64,000 bases of DNA from Lingula anatina (Eukaryota > Brachiopoda > Lingulata > Lingulida > Lingulidae), in contig NW_019775857.1 in NCBI RefSeq assembly GCF_001039355.2, forward strand, positions 137,187 to 201,186, written 5' to 3'. The notes beneath the pieces are model-generated. The model saw only the letters and a program-made list of their open reading frames with translations, was not told the origin of the DNA and did no database searches. A program made the position numbers and the translations under genes. Shown here one piece after another: positions 12,989 through 31,849 of this stretch. The stretch's first letter is position 1, and each line of letters begins with the position of its first letter.

Positions 12989-15702
12989 ATACGAGACATA
13001 TTCTACAACTAAAAAAGCACGCAGAGAGCTCTGACCTCCGCAGAAGACGGCTCAATTCTCATTTTCAGTTAATTAATGAATGGATCACCACCAACATCTA
13101 ATCGATTCTAAATTAGCCCCTGTCTAATCTATCCTGGAAATTTCATCAAAGCCCGTCCATCACTTTTCGAGTTAAACTGTTAACAAAGACAAGAACATTA
13201 CCACCTTGGCAGAAATAAAAAGTATGTATCGATTTCGTTTTGTCTTTGATACACCACACACCGTTATCTATTGGATAATATATTGCAAGAAACCATTTTG
13301 TGTAATGTTCTTAATTTTCATGGCAATTTTCTCACTTCCCACTTATCTATTACAAACGAGAGCGTTTTGCTAGTACATGTATATTACCGAGATCGCTTGG
13401 TCCATATTCTGTCGAGATGGAGATAGAGGTCAATGGCCGGTAAGCCCCCGTACATATCACCGACTTGAATATTAGTCAAAATATTTTGATTTTCTCCTAA
13501 TCCAACTAACTTTGTCTAAACAATTTTCATTCGTCTTGCGAGGTTCAAAAGCAGATGCAAAAAAGCGGTAGTCACTGATGTTCCAGAGGCGAGCACTTTG
13601 TCCAGAGGGAAAGAATCGCTGATGTTCTTGTTAAATGTCCGTTTTAACTGAAATGTTATCGTGATGAGTTACACTTGCACAAACATTTCCACTGCACGAA
13701 AAGCTTTATCACTTACACCACTTAAAGAACAGGTTCCTGATTATCATAATTCTGAGCTCAGAGACTGGGAGTTTGAACGCTTTTGGAACATTGGATGCTT
13801 GGATATTCTGCTGATTTCTTGGTCTAATTATAATATATATTCCGACAATACATTAATTCTCTGTGGCAAAAAGCAGAATTTCTTTCAATAAATTTCATTT
13901 ATTTGTTTATTCATTTGCCGTTTTCCTGTTTAGTACACTTATTTTTGTGCATGGTTCAATGAGCACATGTTCACAAAATGCTTAAATGATCGAAGTCGTA
14001 TACCGTAGGTTCTACTATATTACCCCGGGCACGTTCAAACATGATTAAATCTCATGGTTCAAACGAAATTTAACTTCTTCAAAAGCAATCTGTAGTACGC
14101 GAGTTTTTATTATGGGGGACTTTAATTAACCCCGAAAACATTAGACATGTTGTTGCATTGTCAGGTAATCAGAAAATTTCGCACGTTTCGGAGCTTTTTT
14201 ATTCGCGTGCTCCAACCATAACGGATGAAGAGCATCGACGACCGATTTGAAATACCTGCGAAGTTTTAGATGAAAAAATCAACCAACACGTCTCATGCAC
14301 AACAATATTCATCCGTTCTGGAGAGTACATTTTTGTCTCTTTAAATAAAATCAACTTACCCCTTTGTGAATATGGTAAATCCCGCTGCTGACTGCGTCGT
14401 TTGTTAAAAGGTTGCGTTCGTTTATTTGGCGTTACGTCTGCTGTAAGAGAAGCCGACAAGGGAAGCTCAAATCCCGTATCAAGGTACAGGGTAAACCCAA
14501 AATATTTTGCCCTTTGTCAAGCCGTCACGACCTACAATCGACACACTGACACGCGTCTGCATGTCACAGTGCAGTGTCATTTAATAGGGTTTTGTGTATT
14601 TCAAATTACATTTTCTGCTTGAACCTGTGACCCGAGAACTTGGGTTAATGTTAAGAGGGGATTGTACACGGTGTAACGAAAGTGAGTTCTCGCTTAAACA
14701 GCTTAAACTCTGGAAACCCCCACTGAAGATAAATTTTATCACACAGTTATCTATTCCTGTCCTGTTAGAATAATAGTTGTTTTTGATGCCACCTGCATGG
14801 ACGCTTCATGCTGATTAAGCTGCTTCTCGTCTTGGGATGATATGACTGAATAGGAATTCAGTGGGACTACGAAAATCAGTTTACAAGACATTACAGACAT
14901 CTAATAGGCCAGGGTCATAAAATTTGCATGTACATATTTGTTGAAATACTTTCGTGAGGGGATGGCTTATGCATATATATTTACCTTTTTGGTTCTGTTT
15001 ATACACAGATAACATTTGGAACCACTCAGCAACATCTTGAAAAATGTTGCCTTAGTAGTCCTTCCCTAATTGGACGTTCCAGAATAAATCTCGGTGCGTC
15101 CCCAAACCGCTCCAAGTTATACTGTGTAAACCTTATTTAATATATGTGTGTGATGTAGCCCTCTGCCGCCTCGGTTATCTTGTACTAGATAAGACAACGT
15201 ATCTTGGAAACGTTACCTCTTGAGTCATCAGCGCGTGATAGCAGGATGACAGGTGACAGACAGACCAAAGACAAATAGTTCAAAAGGCGCGACTCGTGAC
15301 CACCAAAGCCCTTGGACCTGGCCTGTTTCACAAATTAATATTTACACCTAAATGCCAATCTTCTTTCATCTCTAATAGATTAATTGTAGTCAAATTAAAT
15401 GGACCATTACGTCGGCAAAAATAAATAAATAAATTTAATAATAAATAACCACAATATTCAAATAACCATAACAAATAAACCATAATAAATAAATAACCAT
15501 AATATTCAAATGGATTTCTATGGATTTATCTTGAAATGGAACATAATTGCAGTCTGGACGTTTGGACAAATTTCTGGACAAAAGTAATCAAAAAGGAGAA
15601 TTATGTATTGAATGTAAGACCAAAAGTTTTGTTAAAGCAAAATACCCTTGGTTTACCCTTGGATTTCTCTTTAGAAATCTAATAAAAGGACAGTACCATG
15701 TT

Positions 15703-15786
15703 GTCAAAAATTAAATGCACCATTACACTGTTGTTTATAAAAAANTGTCAAAAATTAAATGCACCATTACACTGTTGTTTATAGAA
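15703..15786. other. Exact ~42-bp duplication flanking a single N: probable assembly join
   Basis: The segment beginning TGTCAAAAATTAAATGCACC and ending at GTTTATA occurs twice, immediately before and after the single ambiguous base at 15745. Identical sequence on both sides of one N is what an unmerged contig overlap gives, so one copy is probably artificial. Confidence 0.75.
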
Positions 15787-16370
15787 AACATCATGTCCAA
15801 CCCCTGAAAGACAAGAAAAAAGTGGACAATATCGCACACTTTGACAGATTTAACTGGAGAATTTGCATCTACTGCCAGCTGTCAAGCAAACACTTTTTCC
15901 CAGTCCAGACTGCTACCACTTGAATGCCAACCGATTAGACGCCAAAACACACCAATACTTTTCATAAGTTTTTTTTTTTTTTTTTCGAAACAGAATTTTC
16001 CTATCCATATAACGTTGAAGCCACTACAGGTAGAATTATTTACGTATACAACAGAGGGAACCTGTTCCAAATTCCTGACAAAAAGTGCATTATATTTACC
16101 ATAACATTTGCCAATGTATGCAAGTCAAAATCAAGCCCCAATCACTCAGCACCCAATTCCGGTAAGGCATGCGTCTGTTGCGTAACTTTTGTGTAAGTTA
16201 GCGATCAAACCATAAACTTCTGCATGTTATTGCATGCTTTTTGATCACTTAGGTGCAAAAACTGTTCGTTAAGTGGGGGGAGTCTTATGTACTGGTACAA
16301 GTGCATTTCAAAATGTACCAGGAGTTCCTTAAGTCATGTCTTCCTATCAACAGAAAAGTAACACGCACGG

Positions 16371-16371
<1 letters not shown>

Positions 16372-16449
<78 letters not shown>
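16372..16449. repeat. Compound (CA)n(GA)n microsatellite
   Basis: An uninterrupted CA run passes directly into a GA run. Open frames crossing it on either strand are artefacts of the repeat. Confidence 0.97.
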
Positions 16450-16451
<2 letters not shown>

Positions 16452-18501
16452 CCCACTATAATAAAAATGCGCATACGCACACACTCACTCATATAGGCCC
16501 TACATACTGTATATGCACAGTGTATGCCATCCCCTGTATCGATAAAGAAATGCATTCCCTTATAAATATGTCTGATTTGTAGAAAATGCTTTCCTCGTTC
16601 GAACTGTTATGCTTTTTTATGCAGACCAGGGCTTATAAATCACAGACATGAAATTATGACAGGTCCATCAGTAATGGCAATGTTTATATTCACCAGAGAA
16701 GTTTATCTGGGGGGTCGTTTTCAGGTATAGAGCTACAGTACTTGATATTGGTTTAAAATTGAGCATACTGCTGAAAAATAACTTCATTTTTTTCAGAAGT
16801 CTAATGCCACAAAGACCCCACAAAGACCCCAGACGAAAAGACAAACGAGCTACCCTGGAGTGATAATAAAATGTGGTTGTTTTTGGGGAGGAATGTGAAG
16901 CTAAAGAACAATGCACCATGCAAAATATCAAAAATGCCACACATTCTTGAAAATAACATCACAGCAGTTAGCGGCCACCAGACTTTTAAACATAATAATG
17001 ACCCCGTCATTTCAAGGGTCACAAGACTTTGAAAAAACACTAAATCCACCAAATTTTGAACGGTGTTATTAAGATATACTTTTTTTAAAATTCTTACTCA
17101 AGGAATGTATCGTTTTCAGTTCAACTTCCGAATGTAAGAGGACATAATAATCTCACCATAAGGATCCAAAATAATTCCACGCCTCACAAGCAATTCTGAG
17201 GCGTTTTAAAAACCGCTTATCGTTCGTTTATGTCATCAGTGACAACACCTATCTGAGCTGTCACTGATGAACAGTGTGACCGGGGTTGAAGGGGAATCTG
17301 ATTGTTAATATGCAGTGCCTGGCCACGGGGCGGTTATCAATGGGAAATGACATCTCTGTTGATTACACTATCTCTGTGTTTAATATTCGGATATAGGGGA
17401 GGGTGCTCGTGCTCCCTCTTTAAGGTCGGTAGTACCCCCAGCCAATCCCCCTCACCCCCACTGCACCCGTTCAAAATTCATGCCATATTAATCTCAAATT
17501 TGCGTGCACATATAAAGAGTTTGGGGTTTTCCGCATTCGTTGGCATCTCTCTATCTCTCCCTGTTGGTAACCACTGTAATGTTGGACGTTTTCAAAACGA
17601 TGACAGCCTAACAATAACACTGCCACTGTTGACACTGGACAACTCCCCGCTGTTGGCACGTTACTTATCTCATCTACCAGCGGTATTTATTAATGCATTA
17701 CACCTTTAACGATCTAATAAAGTCGTGTATAAAAACGGATGAAATACTAGTGCAGTTTGTTAGCAGAAGGCTTAAGCCTACATGGCCCTGGAATTAGAAA
17801 TACCGAAAGTACAATTGAGGTTGTTTGCCCTGTCAACGCAGAGAAGAGGGTCTTTAGTAACGCGATCGCCGGCGATACTTACAAGCTGTCAAAGCCAGAT
17901 TAACATTTAATCCTTCGCTACTGAGCTAATACTTTTCATTCTTCCGTGCTATTCAAAAATCTGGGAAATTGCGATTGAGTGACCTGTATTGCCAATTAAT
18001 TGCCAAAGTCAACACATGGGTGACGGCGACGTGAAAAGGAAGTATAATGAACCTGATCCTTACGTTCCCCGCACCCCGATGGAGGGGATAAAAATTAATC
18101 CGCTGCTACTGTGCAATATATTCAGGACGATCGTTCTTAATTCAGAGTCAAAGGGAAAGCAATATAAAGGGCATTGAAGTACATGGCAGGGTTCAACTTG
18201 TTTTTAATTGATATAATATTTCAGATCATGAGTCGATATTTTTAATGACAAAACACAGGTACTAAGACAACATTCAATGGCAATAAAACATTTTGTAACC
18301 ACACAAACCTTTTTTGTGCACAAGAAGAATTTTTATTACTTGAGTCTATTCTTCTGGAATGAAAACCCCATCTTCCCTACATTGATTGTCATGGTATTGG
18401 TCACATTTTACCTCTTCAAACTGTATTTCATTGACACATTTTAAAATACCTAATCAAAATCTAATGCAATCATTTTATTTCTGTATCTCTGCAGACCATT
18501 T

Positions 18502-18732
18502 ATGTTGAAGAAAATCAACATAGCACAATTCTCCTGATTACAATAAAATAAATTCTGTCACTTCATTGGTCTATTTATACCCAATTAAAAGCCATTATGA
18601 CAGTGTTCCTTACCACTAGTTCCCTTCATTATCTTACTGGTCCATTATAAACCAGTAATAACAAATCACAAATTTGCACCAAATCTGCAATCACCTTGGT
18701 GCTATAATCTCATTGGTCAGTTAATAACCAAT
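18502..18732 (-). promoter_or_regulatory. Stem-loop cluster in the ALDH9 3' UTR
   Basis: Three 21-nt stem-loops lie just after the ALDH stop codon, at 18712-18732, 18636-18656 and 18565-18585. Their stems are ATTGGT/ACCAAT, ACTGGT/ACCAGT and ATTGG/CCAAT. The T-to-C change in one arm of the middle stem is matched by A-to-G in the other arm, so pairing is kept. A further hairpin, ATGTTGA/TCAACAT, sits at 18502-18521. Function is unknown. They could be mRNA elements, or a decayed tandem repeat that happens to be palindromic. A minus-strand AATAAA lies at about 18474-18479. Confidence 0.45.
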
Positions 18733-18736
18733 CAAA

Positions 18737-25024
<6,288 letters not shown>

Positions 25025-25911
25025 TTTACTGGAATTGCTTAGGCCTAAAACAATTGAAGACACAAATCAACAAATATACCAATAATAATAAAGTATATCA
25101 ACATGATGATGATGACTAGGATAATAATTAAATATATTTTTATTATAATTGTTATAGTAAATAATAATAATAAATATACTTGCAGTACAGTACTTACATG
25201 CATAAACATACACGTATGATGAATTTAATCAATGCAAAAATATGTTTTGACATTAATATACTACTGCAGTGCCAAATGAACAAAGAGAGTCTATCTCTTC
25301 GTTTAACTCACATTTTATTGTTATGCTAGTATTACAAATTGCAGTTGCAAGTTATCCCAGTAGGTCTATATCATTGACATTTAACTTATAGCATGTAACG
25401 TTTAATATGGTCTACTGTACAGTACATGTACCAGTAGCTGTTGCATGTGCGCGTATCACAAATAATCAGCCTAAGCAGCACCAACAAAACAGTTAGAATA
25501 GACAAGTGTGTTGCTCTCGTTAATGCAGGTCAGATATTAAAGGATCAAAGTACCGTTTACGCACCTGTTTTCTGGTAATTTCACCTTGACAACATTAATC
25601 GTTGTTTCACATGGACGCGGCCATATTTAAAGTGCCCGGACGCATATCTCCCTCTCCAAAGTTCAAAGGGTACAATTCCCCAGACAAACAAATATTCAAA
25701 CTACGATTATGTGTACAATTTGTTATAAATTTTTCACAAAAATTCTTTTAAACTTTTACTAAAATCACCTTTATCTTATTATGCTAAAACTTACCAATAT
25801 AAAACAAGAATAAGCGTCAGTTAAATGTTATTTTACTAACCCTTCAACCCCATCTTTAGACTCTCCGACTGAACGGGTCAAAGGTCACTCAGTTACAGGT
25901 ACGCGATAATC
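25025..25911. promoter_or_regulatory. Shared 5' intergenic region of ALDH9 and RETSAT-1 (candidate bidirectional promoter)
   Basis: Only 887 bp separate the ALDH start codon (minus) from the RETSAT-1 start codon (plus). The segment from about 25560 to 25680 is locally more GC-rich (GGACGCGGCCATATTTAAAG and GTGCCCGGACGC). No canonical TATA box is evident at either end. The RETSAT start sits in ATAATCATGGCGGA, a good initiation context. No transcription start sites can be placed from sequence alone. Confidence 0.45.
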
Positions 25912-28900
25912 ATGGCGGAGGCACTGGTGAAGCAAGCTGTAGAGTACGTTGCAAATCATCCATGGCTTTTATTAGCAGGGATTCTTCTCTACGCCGCTTT
26001 ATTCCTTATATCTTCCACCTTTTTCTCCGGGCCGAGAGCGGATAAAAATCCGTTCGAGATCGACGCCCGTCGACCGCCGCAGCCTCTTGTGACAGATCAT
26101 AAAGCAAGAGATGCAGTGTTGAAACAGGGTAAGGTTATTGCATGTGCTTGTGCTGGTATTGTGACAGATGTTGATCTTTTCCACCCGACCCTTGCAATAA
26201 TGTATTAACACTAAAAAGTGATGCAGAATCTCTTTTGGTATGATTCTTATTGTCTTCTGATAATGACTCATCTCTTGCCGTTTGAACTTATTCTGACCCT
26301 GGACTCTTGAACCCCATTATTATATGTCATGTTTATCAACCATAGATCTTGAGAAATGTTCACTCCTTGAACCCAAGGCTTAACCAGTTCAAAAGGGTAC
26401 GAAATATTTTATACAGGTAATCATCATTATCATACCTGGTATTTTGATGTATGAAAACGACCTTAACTTAAACTGCCATATATACTTGTACATCCAGTAG
26501 CTGTACATGAATTTATGTAAATCTTTTTTCCTTCAGGTTTTAAACACGGCAAAGTCCCAGACAAGTTAGATGCCATAGTCGTAGGCAGCGGTATAGGGGG
26601 ACTTGCTGCAGCCGCCATCTTGTCTAGGGCTGGGAAACGCGTTCTGGTACTGGAGCAACATGACCAGGCTGGCGGCTGCTGTCACACGTACATTGACAAG
26701 GGGTACGAGTTTGATGTGGGTACGTATAAGTTTTTTCAATTGCAGTGATTTTGAATTGGTAAATGCATTGCATCACTGTACTCTCACATAAAAATAACAT
26801 AAAATACTTAGAAAGTAATTGCTTAAGAAAAAGAGAAAAAATGATGATGATTTTTATTTCAGTCTACAAAGTAAGGCACTGTAGAATGCAGTGCTTATGG
26901 AATGAATAAGTCTCTTTCGTTGATTTGATGTTATTAAACTTCTCATCAGAAAATGATGCTGCAGTTATTTGCTGAAATGAGTTTTTTCTGTGGCATCTAA
27001 GGCCCCATTCAGAATAGGGGACTAACTAGTCCAAAGGTAAAATATGGCAGACCCACTTGAATATTTCCCCACAGGATATCTATTCAGTGTCTATTAGTAG
27101 ATTATTATGTTCAGTGGAGGGGTAGCCATCATATTTCACATCTACATATTAACATCTCTACCCCCAGGTATCCATTACATAGGAGAGATGCATGAGAAGA
27201 ACCTGATGAGGTTTATACTGGACCAGATGTGTGAGGGTCAGTTGCAGTGGGCCAAGCTGGACGATACCATTGACACAGTGAGTGTCCACTTATAAATGAC
27301 CCAGGTCAAGTTTCTTCAGTTATCCTGAGAATAGCAGCCATTTTTGTCCACTTATAAATGACCAGGGTCAATTTCTTCAGTTGTCCAGAGGACAGCAGCC
27401 ATTTTTGTCCACTTATGAATGACCAGGGTCAATTTCTTCAGTTGTCCTGAGGACAGCAGCCATTTTTGTCCACTTACAAATGACCAGGGCCAAGTTTCTT
27501 CAGCTAGAATAGCGCTAACACTCACCAATTCAGCCAAATGCTAAAAATGACCAGAGTTGGCTAAACAAAAAATGGTTGTTTTGATTTGTTTTAGTTAAAT
27601 TTAAACCACTATGAAAAAAAGTGATGAAAAAGTAGTGATTTGGCTAAGAGAAAAAAATTGCCAGCGCTACCTCAGATCTGGATAAGTGTAGCAGTCATTT
27701 TTGGCATGCTGTATATTGGGCTAAGGGGTACATCTTTGTAGTAGTGCTTACTTCTCATACATGCACAGGAAAATCGTACATGTTTCTCACCCAAAACCCA
27801 TAATTTTAAATAGAATATGCTGATATCACTGTTTTGATAACACCATACGTAGGGTGATATCAGCCCCTCGTTATATAAATTAGGTACAACAGTACTCTGA
27901 TCCCAAGTTCCGTCAGTTATCCCAAGGATGGCACAGATTACTAGAATATAAACTATATCAATGTGACGCCATAACATTTGTTAAAATTTTTATTTAATAT
28001 TTTAATAGTACAACAGCATTGTTTTGTGATTCCAGGTAGCTCTAGGAGATGCTTCAAACCCTCGACTTGTCCCTCTAAAGGTTGGCCTCAACAATGATTT
28101 CCAGAAGAGTCTCCTGGCAGAGTTCCCAGAGGAGAAAGAAGCCATTAATAAATTTATGGACATGTTGAAGGTAGTTACGGAGACTTCTTGGTAAAAAAAA
28201 TCCTGTGTCATTTTGCATTCTTTTGACACTAAAATTGTACATGTTTTTCTGATAAAGTTTAACTAATTTAAAATTAAATGCTGTTTTGATATTCAGGTAT
28301 GTACTAGGTAATTGTAAAGAAACATATCTTGTCTTGTGATGTTAGTGACAGATTCACAGTGTCATCAAACCATTGTGTCAAAATTAAAAGTAGTTTAGCT
28401 GTTCATTTCTTAATCACAATTATAAACCATTACTGACATCAGTGTTGTTAAAAGTATGTCATTGTGATTATTAAGAGTTGGTCTCCTGTGGAAATATGTT
28501 GGAAGAAATCAATATAATGCTTGACATTTCACCCGTTCGTCAAATGGTCGTGATCACATGATTTACTTAGCGTTGAGTCATGGATTTGAACTCTGAACGT
28601 GGAACAAAATTTGAGCTCAAAACTGAAATATCCTGCAGCACAGCTAAGAACATGTTAAGTCTCTTAAAAAATGATAAATTATTATAATTCTTTACCCAGT
28701 TATTATGGCATTTCTACTTCCAGCAAACTCGACTAAATTTCCAAGGCTACATGCAGTCCAAGGGCATGGCAACGTGGTTGGCTAAGTTCCTGGTGAAGAC
28801 TGGCCTCCTGAAGTTTACGACTAAATATTTCAACTACTCCCAGAAGACCCTGAGAGATGCACTGAATGAACTCACAGATAACCAGGATCTCAAGGCTGTG

Positions 28901-31803
28901 CTGGGGTACTGTTTTGGAGATTATGGTGAGAAAGCTTCACCACAACAAATGCATTTGTCACACCTAACAGGCTAACACAATATGCTATACTTATCTACTT
29001 TAGCTATTACCATTCATCTTTTATTCTTTTATTATATATGATTACATTATATTTTATTTTGTTTTATTATCTTTAAAATTAATTATTAAGAAAAATATTT
29101 TATAGACCACAAAGAGTTCACATGAGCAGACAGCATGTTTATAGATATGTTTTACCAAAATGTCGGACAAAAAGATATAGAAACACTTTTATCCCATACT
29201 GTTTATATACGTGTCAATGATCTAGGTCTATCCATTAACTTTTAGCTTTTGAAAATAACAACGAATCACCATTTTTAACCTCATTATTGGTTTTATAACT
29301 TAGAATTTATCTTAAAGCTCTATTTTAGTACTACATCTTTATACTTTTATACATATACATTCAATATATGTCTTATATATTGCAAAGAACACAATAAACC
29401 CTTTATTATTATTATTACAGCAAGAATCATTATTACAAACATAGTTATCACATAGCAGCATTACAATTCACAACACTGACATTTTCAGCAATGTGTGACA
29501 ATCAACCACCAATACCTTAACTTCAGTTGATTTTTTTTTTTTTGTCACAGGTGTTGCTCCCAAAGAAGCCAGTTTTGCCATGCATGCCTCTCTCCTCAAC
29601 CACTACCTGAAAGGTGGCTGGTATCCAGTAGGGGGCGCCAGTGAGATTGCCCACAGTATCATTCCTGTGATCGAGAAGAGTGGTGGCAGAGTGCTGGTGA
29701 GGGCCAGGGTGACCCAGATATTGTGTAACGAGAAAGGAAGAGCCAGAGGTAAGTGTCACGTCTTTTGGCAGAGGCCTGCAGAGGGAGGCACCTGTCTTAG
29801 CTAATGCAACTAGAATTTATGCAATTTTTAAAAAACCTTTTGTTTTTTTTAGAACAGCATTTCTCTCACCAAATAGATATTCTGTCTTTTTGGATCAGAA
29901 CTGATAAAAATAGAGGATCAATTTCAGCTCACTACATTCTAACCTATTGGTACAGTTGATTTGGTATTTATAAAAGTCCCTTAAAAACCTTAAAAAATTC
30001 CACTGAAAGAAAACCCATAGATTTGCAATATAGAGGGCAGCACTTGCTGTGACAGCAATACAGAGCTATGTTGATTGCAGCCAAACTGTTCCATGTTAAT
30101 GAGAAAGAAAGAAGAGTTATGCAGTTAAGGATAAGAGTTATTAGATAGAAAAAATGTTGAGTAAAGCATGTCAGAGGTAAGATAAAAATAGTCATGTTAG
30201 TTAATGTTTGCACTGGAAAAACGACTAGGCTGAATTTTTAACTTAAATTGTATGAAACATTTTATTTCAGGAGTGAGAGTTCATAAGAGCAGTGGTGACA
30301 TTGATATTACGGCACCTCTGATCATATCTGACGCTGGAGTCTTTAATACCCTTAATACCCTACTGCCAAAGGAGGTGGCCCAGAAATCAAGTGAGTTTCA
30401 GAGAATTGAACTTTTAGACATAGTAGTAATTCTCACTTCTTTACAATGGTTATTATTTGCTTTTATGAGAGGCAAGATGTTTGAGTATGAAAATTTCTGC
30501 ATGTTCAGTATTTTTCTGAGAGAAAAACATTTTTAACTTTAAATGTGGTTATGGGAGGGGGGAACAGCTTATAATCACACACACAAACACACACACACAC
30601 ATACATGCATGCACATAAACATCCATGCACACCAATGTTTCAATAGACTTAACGTAACTTGGATTTTCCATTTAATAGCTGTGAGCCAAATATTTCATAC
30701 AAAAACTGTGTTTTTTAGCTGTGTTCCCCTATCTCCCCAAGTTAAAGAATGGCTGGGGTGGCTTCAATATCTTCATTGGCCTGAAGGGAACAAAGGAAGA
30801 ACTCGGTCTGAAGCCAAGCAATGTGTGGGCCTTCACCCAGTATGTATTCACTTTCATTGTGTTAGCATTGCTGTGATTGCAATTTCCAAAAAGAGAAACC
30901 AAAGCTTACTTAAAGGCATAATAACTCTTTGTATGAGACCTATATTTCACAATAAAAACCTTGTGAATAACTCATAGAAATATAATATATTCTGTTTTAC
31001 CACAAAAACAGCAGTTATAGCTTTTATTCTGATATTTGAACTTGTCTTTAGACCACGTGACCTCCATTGATGTCTATACTCTGTTAAAATCTCTTAAGAG
31101 ATTTTAACAAAAAACCAAACTTTTTAGAAAAAAACCAGGGACTTACTTTGAATGTAAAAATGGATTCATTAGCCATTGGTAAGCATGGGAAAATTGTTGT
31201 TTACTCCAGGAAAATTCATTTTTTGGCCGAAACGAAGAGTTATTATTGCTTTAAAATGACATATATAAGTTTATGTTAAATATAAGGCATCCAGTTGAGA
31301 GTAAGTATTCACATTTATCTCTGTCTGGTCATTGTAAATAGTATAATGGCAGACACTGTAAGAACTGACACTTTTTAAACAGATTTTAAAAGTTTGTGTA
31401 TATATGAAATGATACATGTGATCGTGATATTACAGGAGTGATCTTGATGGAGCCTTTGATGAGTACGTGGCCAAGCCTGCAGAAGAAGCTGCCGAGTGCG
31501 ACGTCCCCTTGATGTTCATCTCCTTCCCATCAACTAAAGATCCAACTTGGGAGGAGAGATATCCTGGTAAGAAAGACTGCATGTGTGTGTGCATGTGTGT
31601 GTGTGTGTGTGTGCGTGCATGCATTCAAGCACATGCATGACCTAATGACAACCTGTGCCGTAAATGTATCAGTTTTTTGTCATTTGGACCACCAGTTTCC
31701 TAAAAGCTAAGTAGCTTTTCTCAGTCAGGATTAAATGGTATGAATTAAAATTTCAGTAAGACGGGACATTTCCCCATTATATGTCATATTAAGATATTAA
31801 TTT

Positions 31804-31849
<46 letters not shown>

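Larger units (their letters stand above)
12990..18470. other. Gene-poor region upstream of the ALDH 3' end
   Basis: No exon or RNA gene is supported. It contains AAATA-rich tracts near 15420-15500, a duplicated segment split by one N (15703-15786), a T-run near 15970, and a CA/GA compound microsatellite (16372-16449). The open frames of up to 135 codons (for example 17302-17709 plus) have no recognisable domain and are taken as chance. Confidence 0.55.

Noticed and set aside
16253-16582. Open frames across the CA/GA repeat on both strands
   Set aside because: They are created by the microsatellite and have no conserved content.
27283-27502. Regular repeats considered as a CRISPR array
   Set aside because: Units are contiguous without unique spacers and lie in a eukaryotic intron. 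This is an ordinary tandem repeat, as are the arrays at 22542 and 62383.
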